64,000 nucleotides of DNA from Acerihabitans sp047324305 (GTDB lineage: Bacteria > Pseudomonadota > Gammaproteobacteria > Enterobacterales > Enterobacteriaceae), in NCBI RefSeq assembly GCF_047324305.1, contig NZ_CP178740.1, forward strand, positions 3,038,001 through 3,102,000. Reading direction: 5' to 3'. Below are positions 8,676 through 16,296 of the stretch, piece after piece. The position numbers and the translations under genes were made by a program. Within the stretch, counting starts at the first letter, position 1; each line of letters opens with the position of its first letter. The notes beneath the pieces were generated by a model. It was not told the DNA's origin. It ran no database searches and saw only the letters and a program-made list of their open reading frames with translations.

Positions 8676-9182
8676 TTACCAGCGGCGCGCCCGGTGTTCA
8701 TTATCCCAGAATTCCAGGCCGTTGCGCCCGGTGCGCACCAGCAGGTCCGCCAGCGCCTCGCCGTCGGGCAATACCAGGTCGGGGGCGAGCTCCGCCAGGG
8801 GATAAAGCACGAATTCACGGTGCTTCATATCATAGTGCGGCACCGTCAGCCGGGCGGTATGAAGCCGCAGGCCGCCGAACAGCAGGATATCCAGATCGAG
8901 CGTGCGCGGCCCCCAGCGGTCGGCTTTGCGCACCCGCCCCTGCCGCCGTTCGATGCGCTGGGTGTGATCGAGCAGCTGTTCCGGCGTGAGCGCGGTGTCA
9001 AGGGCGACGACGGCGTTGAGGTAATCGGGCTGGTCCTGCGGTCCCAGCGGCCGGCTGCGGTAAAAAGAGGAGCAGGCGTTCAGCCGGGTTTGCGGCAATT
9101 GGGCGAGGGCGTCCAGCGCGGCGTTAACCTGGTCAAGCGGATCCGCCAGGTTGCTGCCGATAGCCAGCCAGACTCGCGTCAT
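8676..9182 (-). CDS. folK: 6-hydroxymethyl-7,8-dihydropterin pyrophosphokinase
   Basis: FolK transfers pyrophosphate from ATP to the dihydropterin precursor of folate. Landmarks are the start-proximal W-L-A-I-G-S-N-L-A motif, G-P-Q-D-Q-P-D-Y-L-N, and the signature W-G-P-R-T-L-D-L-D-I-L-L-F-G. The start at 9182 (M-T-R-V-W-L-A-I-G-S-N) matches the family N-terminus and gives 168 residues. An upstream ATG at 9215, three bases after the pcnB stop, would add 11 residues (M-A-G-A-A-P) and would suit coupling to pcnB. Neither has a strong Shine-Dalgarno, so the start is open. The folate product feeds the PanB reaction downstream. Confidence 0.93.
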   Translation of the reverse strand: MTRVWLAIGSNLADPLDQVNAALDALAQLPQTRLNACSSFYRSRPLGPQDQPDYLNAVVALDTALTPEQLLDHTQRIERRQGRVRKADRWGPRTLDLDILLFGGLRLHTARLTVPHYDMKHREFVLYPLAELAPDLVLPDGEALADLLVRTGRNGLEFWDNEHRARRW

Positions 9183-9217
9183 CGGCACGCCGGACAGCGG
9201 CGCTGCGCCAGCCATGG

Positions 9218-10639
9218 TTAAGCCGGATCGCGATGCGGCGTGCGGCGGCGCGGACGGCGCGGACGCGGACGGGCGGTGGCGTCGTCGTCAAGGGTGGTGA
9301 GCAGGGACTTCTGCCGCGGCGGCGCGGCTTCCTGGAACTCGCGCCACCATTGGGTCAGCCGTTGCAATTCGGCGCTGTTTTCGACGTCGGCGCGCAGCGC
9401 CAGCAGATCGAAGGCCGCGCGGAATTTTGGATGCTCCATCAGCTTGAAGGCGCGTTTGCCCTGGCGGCGCGACAGGCGCAGCTGCAGCTGCCAGATATCG
9501 CGCATCAGCGTGGTCAGGCGTTTGGGAATGGCGAGCGAGCGGCACTGTTCGTCAAGAATATCGTTCAGCGCCAGCGAAAACGCGTCGAAATAGGCCAGGC
9601 CGCCTTCCTGCGTCAGCTTCTGCGCCTGTTCGAGCAGGGGATACCACAGCATGGCGGAGAACAGGAATGCGGGATTGACCCGCATGTCGTTCTGAATGCG
9701 ATGATCGGTGTTTTTCAGTACCTGGGTGACCATCTGCTCCATAAAACTGTCACCCTGTTCGGTGAAGTTGCGGCTGATGAGCGGAAACATGGGCTGGAAC
9801 AGCTGATATTCGCACAGCAGGCGGTAGGTCGGTTCGCCGTAACCGGCCTGCAGCAGTTTAAGCGATTCCTCGAACAGCCTGGCCGCCGGGATATCGCGCA
9901 GCAACGACGCCAGGCGCGGGATCGGCTCGGCGGTGGCCGCATCGACGGTCATGTTCAGCTTGGCGGCAAAACGCACCGCCCGCAGCATGCGCACCGGATC
10001 CTCGCGGTAGCGGGTTTCCGGATCGCCAATCAGGCGCACCACGCCTTCCTGCAAATCGCGCAGGCCGCCGGTATAGTCGCGCAGCGTAAAGTCGGCCACG
10101 CTGTAATAGAGGCTGTTGATGGTGAAATCGCGGCGCTGGGCGTCTTCCTCGATGGAGCCGAAGATATTGTCGCGCAGCAGCATGCCGTTTTGTCCTTGCA
10201 GCGCGGCGGCGGGGGCCTGCACCGCCGACCCGGCATCAACGTCATCGGGCACGTGGGTCAGATGATGGCCGCGAAAGGTCGCCACTTCGATGATTTCCGG
10301 TCCGAACATGACATGGGCGAGGCGAAAACGCCGGCCCACCAGACGGCAGTTGCGAAATAACTTGCGCATCTGCTCGGGGGTGGCATCGGTGGTAATGTCG
10401 AAATCCTTCGGTTTTCTACCCAACAGCAGGTCGCGCACGCCGCCGCCGACCAGATAGGCCTCGTATCCCGCTTTATTCAAGCGGTAAAGCACTTTCAGTG
10501 CATTTTCACTGATCTCTTTACGGGAGATGGTGTGCTGATCGCGCGGGATAATCGTCAAAGGGCGTCTATCCTCTGGTGCCGCCGCCACGGTTTCCCGGCT
10601 CAGCACCTTACGGCAGAAGTTGGCTACTCGGGTAAAAAT
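9218..10639 (-). CDS. pcnB: Poly(A) polymerase I, ATT start codon
   Basis: PcnB adds 3' poly(A) tails that promote RNA decay and plasmid antisense-RNA turnover. The nucleotidyltransferase core has the G-G-G-V-R-D-L-L-L-G loop and the D-F-D metal pair (K-P-K-D-F-D-I-T-T). The RNA-binding part follows, and the tail is Arg-rich. By homology the N-terminus is F-T-R-V-A-N-F-C-R-K. The codon in front of that Phe is ATT, with GAGGTG (10644-10649) four bases upstream. E. coli pcnB is a documented AUU-start gene, and the same codon sits at the same place here. An in-frame upstream start at 10660 would add seven unrelated residues. Compared with E. coli there is an insertion of roughly ten residues after G-H-H-L-T-H-V. 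folK follows closely. Confidence 0.93.
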   Translation of the reverse strand: MFTRVANFCRKVLSRETVAAAPEDRRPLTIIPRDQHTISRKEISENALKVLYRLNKAGYEAYLVGGGVRDLLLGRKPKDFDITTDATPEQMRKLFRNCRLVGRRFRLAHVMFGPEIIEVATFRGHHLTHVPDDVDAGSAVQAPAAALQGQNGMLLRDNIFGSIEEDAQRRDFTINSLYYSVADFTLRDYTGGLRDLQEGVVRLIGDPETRYREDPVRMLRAVRFAAKLNMTVDAATAEPIPRLASLLRDIPAARLFEESLKLLQAGYGEPTYRLLCEYQLFQPMFPLISRNFTEQGDSFMEQMVTQVLKNTDHRIQNDMRVNPAFLFSAMLWYPLLEQAQKLTQEGGLAYFDAFSLALNDILDEQCRSLAIPKRLTTLMRDIWQLQLRLSRRQGKRAFKLMEHPKFRAAFDLLALRADVENSAELQRLTQWWREFQEAAPPRQKSLLTTLDDDATARPRPRRPRRRTPHRDPA

Positions 10640-10643
10640 AGTA

Positions 10644-10649
10644 CACCTC
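10644..10649 (-). promoter_or_regulatory. Strong Shine-Dalgarno serving the ATT start of pcnB
   Basis: On the minus strand GAGGTG is followed by TACT and then ATT. The near-ideal ribosome site at correct spacing from a non-AUG codon supports use of ATT as the real start, a known self-limiting arrangement in E. coli pcnB. Confidence 0.75.
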
Positions 10650-10687
10650 AATAGTAACAAATAAACGGGAGCAACAAAAAACAGCGG

Positions 10688-11608
10688 CTAATCATAGCTC
10701 ACCCCGGGTGTTTTGAGAACGTCTGGGGCGCATGTCGTGCCCGATGGCGAAATCGGTATGGATGCCAGGGACCAATGCATAATAGCCCAGTCTAACATAC
10801 TCTCAAGGGTCAAATCCCGCCACCCTTGCGCTACCGGTTGATTTAAAAAAACTAATGCGTCGGCAAGCGTTGGCCGGGGGTCCCCCTGCGGCAACGGCGG
10901 CGCATGATTCTGCTTGGATAATTTGGCGCCCGTGGGCGTCAACGCCAGCGGTAAATGAATATATTCCGGTTCTTTATAACCTAATTGACGGTAGAGTGCC
11001 AATTGCCGCACGGTAGGCTCGATTAAATCGGCCCCGCGCACGATTTCGGTCACGCCGAGCGCCGCGTCGTCCACCACGACCGCCAGATTGTAGGCAAACA
11101 GACCGTCGCGGCGGCGGATAATAAAATCTTCCCGGGCCAGATCGGGGTCGGCGTAGATATCACCGCGCAAACGGTCATGGAAATGTGACACGGGGGCTAT
11201 CTGGCGCAGGCGGATGGCGGCATTTTGCGCCGGCAGGCCGAGCGTGCGGCAATGACCGTCGTAAATGCCGCCCAGTTCCTGAATGCGGGCGCGGGTGCAG
11301 CGGCAATGATAGCTTAGCCCGCGCGCGCGCAAATCCGCCAGGACGTCAAGGTAAGCCGCGTGGCGTTGGGATTGGAAGCATACGGGTCCGTCCCAGTGCA
11401 GGCCGTAATGGGCCAACTGGCGTAAAATGGTATCGGCGGCGCCGGGGACTTCGCGGGGAGGATCGATATCTTCGATACGCACTCGCCACTGCCCATGCGA
11501 GGCGCGGGCCTGGAGAAAACTCCCCAGGGCCGCGACAAGCGAGCCAAAATGCAAGGCGCCTGAAGGCGAGGGGGCAAAACGCCCCATGTAGGTGCTGTGC
11601 GCAGCCAT
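10688..11608 (-). CDS. gluQ: Glutamyl-Q tRNA(Asp) synthetase
   Basis: GluQ charges the queuosine base at position 34 of tRNA(Asp) with glutamate. It is a truncated paralogue of glutamyl-tRNA synthetase lacking the anticodon-binding domain, and its 306 residues fit that. The HIGH-type motif lies in R-F-A-P-S-P-S-G-A-L-H-F-G-S-L (10-24). A zinc site is formed by C-R-C and the later Y-D-G-H-C. The KMSKS counterpart is K-L-S-K-Q-N-H. Its job links to queE and queD near the other end of this window, which build the queuosine precursor. It lies between dksA and pcnB, as in E. coli. Confidence 0.95.
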   Translation of the reverse strand: MAAHSTYMGRFAPSPSGALHFGSLVAALGSFLQARASHGQWRVRIEDIDPPREVPGAADTILRQLAHYGLHWDGPVCFQSQRHAAYLDVLADLRARGLSYHCRCTRARIQELGGIYDGHCRTLGLPAQNAAIRLRQIAPVSHFHDRLRGDIYADPDLAREDFIIRRRDGLFAYNLAVVVDDAALGVTEIVRGADLIEPTVRQLALYRQLGYKEPEYIHLPLALTPTGAKLSKQNHAPPLPQGDPRPTLADALVFLNQPVAQGWRDLTLESMLDWAIMHWSLASIPISPSGTTCAPDVLKTPGVSYD

Positions 11609-11690
11609 GACTCAGGAAAGGCGAATCCGTACAGTTACCGCGATGCCGTGGTCCGTTCCATGGGCGACATCGCGGCAATCTGGATTGATT

Positions 11691-12146
11691 TTACCCTGCC
11701 ATCTGCTTTTCGCGGATTTCAGCCAAGGTCTTGCAATCAATGCATAAATCAGCGGTCGGCCGCGCTTCCAGGCGGCGAATGCCGATTTCCACGCCGCATG
11801 AGTCGCAGAAGCCGAAATCTTTGTCTTCTACTTTCTTCAGCGTTTTTTCGATCTTCTTGATCAATTTTCGTTCCCGATCGCGGTTACGCAGTTCAAGGCT
11901 GAATTCCTCTTCCTGCGCGGCGCGGTCCACGGGATCCGGGAAGTTGGCCGCTTCATCCTGCATATGCGAAACGGTACGACCCACTTCATCTCTGAGCTGG
12001 TTGCGCCATGCGTCGAGGATGCGCTTGAAATGCAGCAACTGGGCCGCATTCATATACTCCTCGCCCGGTTTCTGCTGGTACGGTTCCACCCCGGCGATGG
12101 CGAGAATGCTCAAGGAGGATGTCTTACGGTCTTGCCCTTCTTGCAT
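11691..12146 (-). CDS. dksA: RNA polymerase-binding transcription factor DksA
   Basis: DksA inserts its coiled coil into the RNA polymerase secondary channel and works with ppGpp in the stringent response. At 151 residues it equals the E. coli protein. Asp71 and Asp74 at the coiled-coil tip are present (F-P-D-P-V-D-R-A), as is the four-cysteine zinc finger Cys114, Cys117, Cys135 and Cys138. The ppGpp synthetase gene relA is in the same window. An AAGGAG ribosome site precedes the ATG. gluQ is 82 bp downstream on the same strand and may be partly co-transcribed. Confidence 0.98.
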   Translation of the reverse strand: MQEGQDRKTSSLSILAIAGVEPYQQKPGEEYMNAAQLLHFKRILDAWRNQLRDEVGRTVSHMQDEAANFPDPVDRAAQEEEFSLELRNRDRERKLIKKIEKTLKKVEDKDFGFCDSCGVEIGIRRLEARPTADLCIDCKTLAEIREKQMAG

Positions 12147-12208
12147 GTTGCTTCTCCTTCATAACACGCACTATCGATCCCCAACGTGGGGAAAAAAACA
12201 GGCCGCTA

Positions 12209-12237
12209 TAAATAACAGATGACGTTGAGGTTGGCAA
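12209..12237 (-). promoter_or_regulatory. Candidate sigma-70 promoter of dksA
   Basis: On the minus strand TTGCCA (12232-12237) and TATTTA (12209-12214) are separated by exactly 17 bp, about 60 bp before the dksA ATG. A small CCCC/GGGG hairpin (12179-12191) lies in the leader. Confidence 0.55.
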
Positions 12238-12343
12238 TTATTCCTGACGCCTACTTGACAAGAGTGTGAAGAAAGGCGTATCTGGCGGGCGGTTAAACTA
12301 AGGAAAAACGGGATGATTTATCCTTTTTTTCCAGAAAAGCCGC

Positions 12344-13051
12344 CTACGAAATAAATAACGGTAAAGCATTTTTCAGCACAATACCGTCCGGGGATAACTG
12401 CGCGCCATAGCAAAATACTTCCACGCCATGTTGCTGCGCCTGCAATACTAAATCGGCATAATGGGGGTCGATGTGCCGGGCGGGCGCCACCCGGGTGATT
12501 CCGGAGTGCAACACCGCAAAAAACAGTACGGCACGGTGACCCATTTCTGCCATTGCTTGTAGTTCTCGTAAATGTTTTTGTCCGCGTATCGTTACCGCAT
12601 CGGGAAAATACCCCCACTCCTGTTGCAGTAATGTGACGGATTTCACCTCAATATAGCAGTTTGCGCGATTTTCCGCTGCTAATAACCAATCAATCCGACT
12701 ATTTTCTACGCCATAACGCACTTCGGCAGTAAGTGTAGTATAGCCCGACAATTCGGGAACGGCGTCGGCGCGCACCGCCTCCGCCAGCAGGGCGTTAGCG
12801 CGCAGAGTATTCACTCCTATCCATTGACCACCGGCGGTTTCAGTTAGTTCCCAGCTATGCGGATATTGACGTTTACGGTTGTCCGAAGTCGAATACCACA
12901 CTGTATCCCCGGGCACGGCGCAGCCGGTCATGGCGCCGGTGTTGGCGCAATGGATAGTCAGCTCCTCGCCCTCCGGGGTGACCACATCCGCCAGGAAACG
13001 TTTATAGCGCCGCACCAGGCGGGCGGATTTTAATTCTGGACTGAATCGCAT
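12344..13051 (-). CDS. sfsA: Sugar fermentation stimulation protein SfsA
   Basis: The 235-residue protein is close to E. coli SfsA (234) along its length. It shows the N-terminal OB-like, nucleic-acid-binding segment (L-V-R-R-Y-K-R-F-L-A-D-V) and a nuclease-fold core with the R-I-D-W-L-L and C-Y-I-E-V-K-S-V-T-L motifs. The core's D and E-x-K residues resemble the PD-(D/E)xK pattern. In E. coli overexpression promotes maltose metabolism in crp* strains, and DNA binding was reported; the molecular function is unsettled. It lies between thpR and dksA, the conserved order. Confidence 0.94.
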   Translation of the reverse strand: MRFSPELKSARLVRRYKRFLADVVTPEGEELTIHCANTGAMTGCAVPGDTVWYSTSDNRKRQYPHSWELTETAGGQWIGVNTLRANALLAEAVRADAVPELSGYTTLTAEVRYGVENSRIDWLLAAENRANCYIEVKSVTLLQQEWGYFPDAVTIRGQKHLRELQAMAEMGHRAVLFFAVLHSGITRVAPARHIDPHYADLVLQAQQHGVEVFCYGAQLSPDGIVLKNALPLFIS

Positions 13052-13095
13052 GACATTTCCGTATAAGAGTTTTGCCGTCTCCCCCTCTCGCCAGG

Positions 13096-13623
13096 TCAGG
13101 CGAGCGGCCAGCTATCGAGCAGCATATAGCGGGCGCGCCCGTTGTCAAATAGCGAGGCGTACAGGCCGAAACTCCCGACCGCCATTTCCCATCCCGGCGT
13201 GCCGGACGGCAGCGCCACCGCCTGATGTGCCTGGCGCAGCAGCGTGACATGGGGATGGTACGGCAGCGGGCTTTGATAGCAGCCGTTGCGGGCCGCCTGC
13301 GCGCGCAGCCACTGCGCCAACTGCAATAACCCGCGCGGCGCGCGCTTCATGCCGAGCCACACCACGCCGGAGCCGGGCCAGTGTCCGCAATCGTCCAGGG
13401 TCAGGGTAAAGGGCTTTTGTTGCAATCTCATGGCGGCGGCGCGCAAGGCCTGTTCTTTGCCGGCGCCCACCTCGCCCAGGAACGCCAGGGTGATATGCAG
13501 GTTGGCCGCCGCCACCGGCCTGCCGGCCTCATAGGGAAAACGGGCGGCGCGCCAGTCGATAACCGCCTGGCGGACGCTATCGGGCAGGGCAATGGCAAAA
13601 AACAGGCGACGGGTGGAGGTCAT
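13096..13623 (-). CDS. thpR: RNA 2',3'-cyclic phosphodiesterase (LigT/ThpR)
   Basis: A 2H-phosphoesterase superfamily enzyme that opens 2',3'-cyclic phosphates to 2'-phosphates; it was first described as a 2'-5' RNA ligase. Both catalytic H-x-T motifs are visible: H-I-T-L in N-L-H-I-T-L-A-F-L-G and H-V-T-L in Y-H-P-H-V-T-L-L-R. The ATG at 13623 (M-T-S-T-R-R-L-F-F-A-I) gives 175 residues, matching E. coli's 176. A longer frame to 13722 adds 33 residues with no family similarity. It is divergent from hrpB and upstream of sfsA. Confidence 0.94.
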   Translation of the reverse strand: MTSTRRLFFAIALPDSVRQAVIDWRAARFPYEAGRPVAAANLHITLAFLGEVGAGKEQALRAAAMRLQQKPFTLTLDDCGHWPGSGVVWLGMKRAPRGLLQLAQWLRAQAARNGCYQSPLPYHPHVTLLRQAHQAVALPSGTPGWEMAVGSFGLYASLFDNGRARYMLLDSWPLA

Positions 13624-13771
13624 GGCGGTCCCGGCTGGTGTCGTGGATGATTGACCGTTTCCCCTGGCCGGCCTGGTCGCCGATACCAGGGAAACGCGGC
13701 GAAGATTCTGTTCTTCAATCAAGCGATGCTACAATGCCCGGCCCAGAATGTTAATCTTTAACGGAGATGTC

Positions 13772-16213
13772 GTGACGTTATTACCGGTCGCCGCCGTAGT
13801 CGATGAGTTGCTGCAAGCGTTGCAAGGCGCCGCGCAGGTTCTGCTGCACGCGCCCACCGGCGCCGGCAAATCCACCTGGCTGCCGCTGGAAATCCTGCGG
13901 CGCGCCGGCCTGCCGGGGCGTATCCTGATGCTGGAGCCCCGGCGGCTGGCCGCCAAAAACGTGGCGCTGCGCCTGGCCGAACAACTGGACGAAACGCCCG
14001 GTCAGACCGTCGGCTACCGTATGCGCGCTGAAAGCCGCGTGGGGCCGCATACCCGGCTGGAGGTGGTGACCGAAGGCATCCTGACGCGCATGTTGCAGCA
14101 GGATCCGGAGCTGTCCGGCGTCGCCCTGGTTATCCTGGATGAATTCCATGAACGCAGCCTGCAGGCCGATCTGGCGCTGGCGCTGCTGCTGGATGTGCAG
14201 CAGGGACTGCGCGCCGATCTGCGGCTGCTTATCATGTCCGCCACCCTGGATGACCGGCGCCTGCTGGCGCTTCTGCCCGCCGCGCCGGTTATCCGTTCCG
14301 TCGGCCGCAGTTTTCCGGTGGAGCGGGTTTTTCATCCGCTGCCCTCACAGTCCGTCCCCGTCCAGGCGATTGCCGCGGCGGTCAGCGAGATGCTGTCATC
14401 CCATACCGGCTCGCTGCTGTTGTTTTTACCCGGCGTGGGGGAGATCAACCGCGTGCAGGCTTTGCTGTCTCCCCGGATCGGGGCGGAGGTCGATCTTTGC
14501 CCGCTGTATGGCGCCCTGACCCTGGACGAACAGCAGCGGGCCATCCGGCCGGCCCCGGCGGGGCGGCGCAAGGTGGTGCTGGCCACCAATATCGCCGAGA
14601 CCAGCCTGACGATCGAGGGCATTCGCCTGGTGGTGGACAGCGGGCTGGAGCGGGTCAGCGAATTCGATGCCAGAAACGGGCTCAGCCGCCTGGTCACCCA
14701 GCGCGTCAGCCAGGCGTCCATGGTGCAGCGCGCCGGCCGTGCCGGCCGCCTGTCCCCCGGCGTGTGCTGGCACCTCTTTAGTCAATCGCAGGCGGAACGC
14801 GCGCCGGAACACGGCCGGCCGGAAATCCTGCAAAGCGATCTCAGCGGTTTTTATCTCGAATTACTGCAATGGGGCTGTACCGACCTGCTGACGCTCTGCT
14901 GGCTCGACCTGCCGCCGGAACCCAGCCTGGCCGCGGCCCGCCGCACCCTGCGCCAGCTGGATGCCGTCGATGGGGCGGAACGCCTGACGTCCCTGGGGCG
15001 CAAAATGGCGCAAGCAGGCTGCGAACCGCGCCTGGCGGCCATGCTGTGCCATGCGCGCGACGATGACGATAGCCTGGCGACGGCCGCGCTGCTGGCGGCC
15101 ATTATCGAGGAACCGCCGCGCGCGGGGTCGCCAGATATGCGCGATGCGCTCGCGCGCCCGCAGTCCCACTGGCTGCGACGCGCCAGGCAACTGGCCAAAC
15201 GGCTGTCGCCCCGCTGGGGCCGGCCGGACGCGGCGCTGGCGCCCGCGCTGCTGGCCTGGGGATTTCGCGATCGCATCGCCCGCCGGCGCGACGCCACCGG
15301 CCGCTATCAACTGGCCAACGGCCTGGGGGCGGCGCTGGCTCCCGACGAGGCGCTGTCGGCGATTGAATGGCTGATCGTGCCGGGGCTGATGCAACTGGGG
15401 CAAAATGCCGACGCGGCCATCCGGCTGGCGCTGCCGGTGGATATCGCCGCGCTGGTGGCCGCCCGTCCCGACTGGCTGACGGTCACCACCGCCATGCGCT
15501 GGGATGAGGAAAAGGGCAGCCTGCGCGTGCTCAGGCGTGAACAGCTCGGACAATTGATGTTACGCGAGCAGCCGCAGGCCAGGCCTTCCGGCGAGGTGAT
15601 GCAGCAGGCGCTGCTCAACTGGATTGGCGAGCAGGGCCTGTCGGTGCTCAACTGGGACGGCCCGGCGCAGCAGCTGCGCCAGCGCCTGCTGTGCGCCCGC
15701 GACTGGCTGCCGGAGGCGGACTGGCCTGTGGTGGACGACGACGCGCTGCTGGCGGCCCTGCCGCTATGGCTGCAGCCGTCCCTGCAGGGCGTGCATGACG
15801 TGCGCGCCCTGCGCCAGGTGAATCTCGGCGAGGCGTTATTGCGCCTGCTGGACTGGCGATTGCGTCAACGACTGGATACTGCGCTGCCCAGCCACTACAC
15901 TGTGCCCACCGGCAGCCGGCTGCCGGTGCGTTACCAGCACGGCGAGCCGCCGGTGCTGGCCGTAAGGATGCAGGAAATGTTCGGCGAGCAGGCCAGTCCG
16001 CTGCTGGCCGAAGGCCGCGTGGCGCTGGTGCTGGAGTTGTTATCGCCCGCCGGGCATCCGTTGCAGATTACCCGCGATCTGGCGGCGTTCTGGCAGGGGG
16101 CCTACCGCGAGGTGCAAAAAGAAATGAAGGGGCGTTACCCCAAGCATGTCTGGCCGGATAATCCGGCCATTGCAGTACCCACCCGGCGCACCAAAAAGTA
16201 TCAGCAGGGTTGA
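13772..16213 (+). CDS. hrpB: DEAH-box ATP-dependent RNA helicase-like protein HrpB
   Basis: HrpB is a DExH helicase of uncharacterised physiological role. Helicase motifs are clear: Walker A A-P-T-G-A-G-K-S-T, motif II D-E-F-H, motif III S-A-T-L, and motif VI Q-R-A-G-R-A-G-R. The C-terminal half is the HrpB-specific region ending P-K-H-V-W-P-D-N-P. I chose the GTG at 13772 because ACGGAGA lies just upstream and the N-terminus becomes M-T-L-L-P-V-A-A-V-V, like E. coli. The ATG at 13748 would add eight residues that overlap this ribosome site. Length from GTG is 813 residues. It is divergent from thpR; mrcB follows 83 bp later. Confidence 0.94.
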   Translation: MTLLPVAAVVDELLQALQGAAQVLLHAPTGAGKSTWLPLEILRRAGLPGRILMLEPRRLAAKNVALRLAEQLDETPGQTVGYRMRAESRVGPHTRLEVVTEGILTRMLQQDPELSGVALVILDEFHERSLQADLALALLLDVQQGLRADLRLLIMSATLDDRRLLALLPAAPVIRSVGRSFPVERVFHPLPSQSVPVQAIAAAVSEMLSSHTGSLLLFLPGVGEINRVQALLSPRIGAEVDLCPLYGALTLDEQQRAIRPAPAGRRKVVLATNIAETSLTIEGIRLVVDSGLERVSEFDARNGLSRLVTQRVSQASMVQRAGRAGRLSPGVCWHLFSQSQAERAPEHGRPEILQSDLSGFYLELLQWGCTDLLTLCWLDLPPEPSLAAARRTLRQLDAVDGAERLTSLGRKMAQAGCEPRLAAMLCHARDDDDSLATAALLAAIIEEPPRAGSPDMRDALARPQSHWLRRARQLAKRLSPRWGRPDAALAPALLAWGFRDRIARRRDATGRYQLANGLGAALAPDEALSAIEWLIVPGLMQLGQNADAAIRLALPVDIAALVAARPDWLTVTTAMRWDEEKGSLRVLRREQLGQLMLREQPQARPSGEVMQQALLNWIGEQGLSVLNWDGPAQQLRQRLLCARDWLPEADWPVVDDDALLAALPLWLQPSLQGVHDVRALRQVNLGEALLRLLDWRLRQRLDTALPSHYTVPTGSRLPVRYQHGEPPVLAVRMQEMFGEQASPLLAEGRVALVLELLSPAGHPLQITRDLAAFWQGAYREVQKEMKGRYPKHVWPDNPAIAVPTRRTKKYQQG

Positions 16214-16296
16214 TTTCAGAGGTTTCCTCTTCCGGATAAGATGGTGGAGGAACAGAGTAGGCGGGGAATCCGTCGGAAGTATGGAGAATCATAACG

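Noticed and set aside
12254..12259. TTGACA on the plus strand upstream of sfsA/dksA
   Set aside because: No plus-strand gene starts downstream and no -10 follows; both neighbours are on the minus strand.
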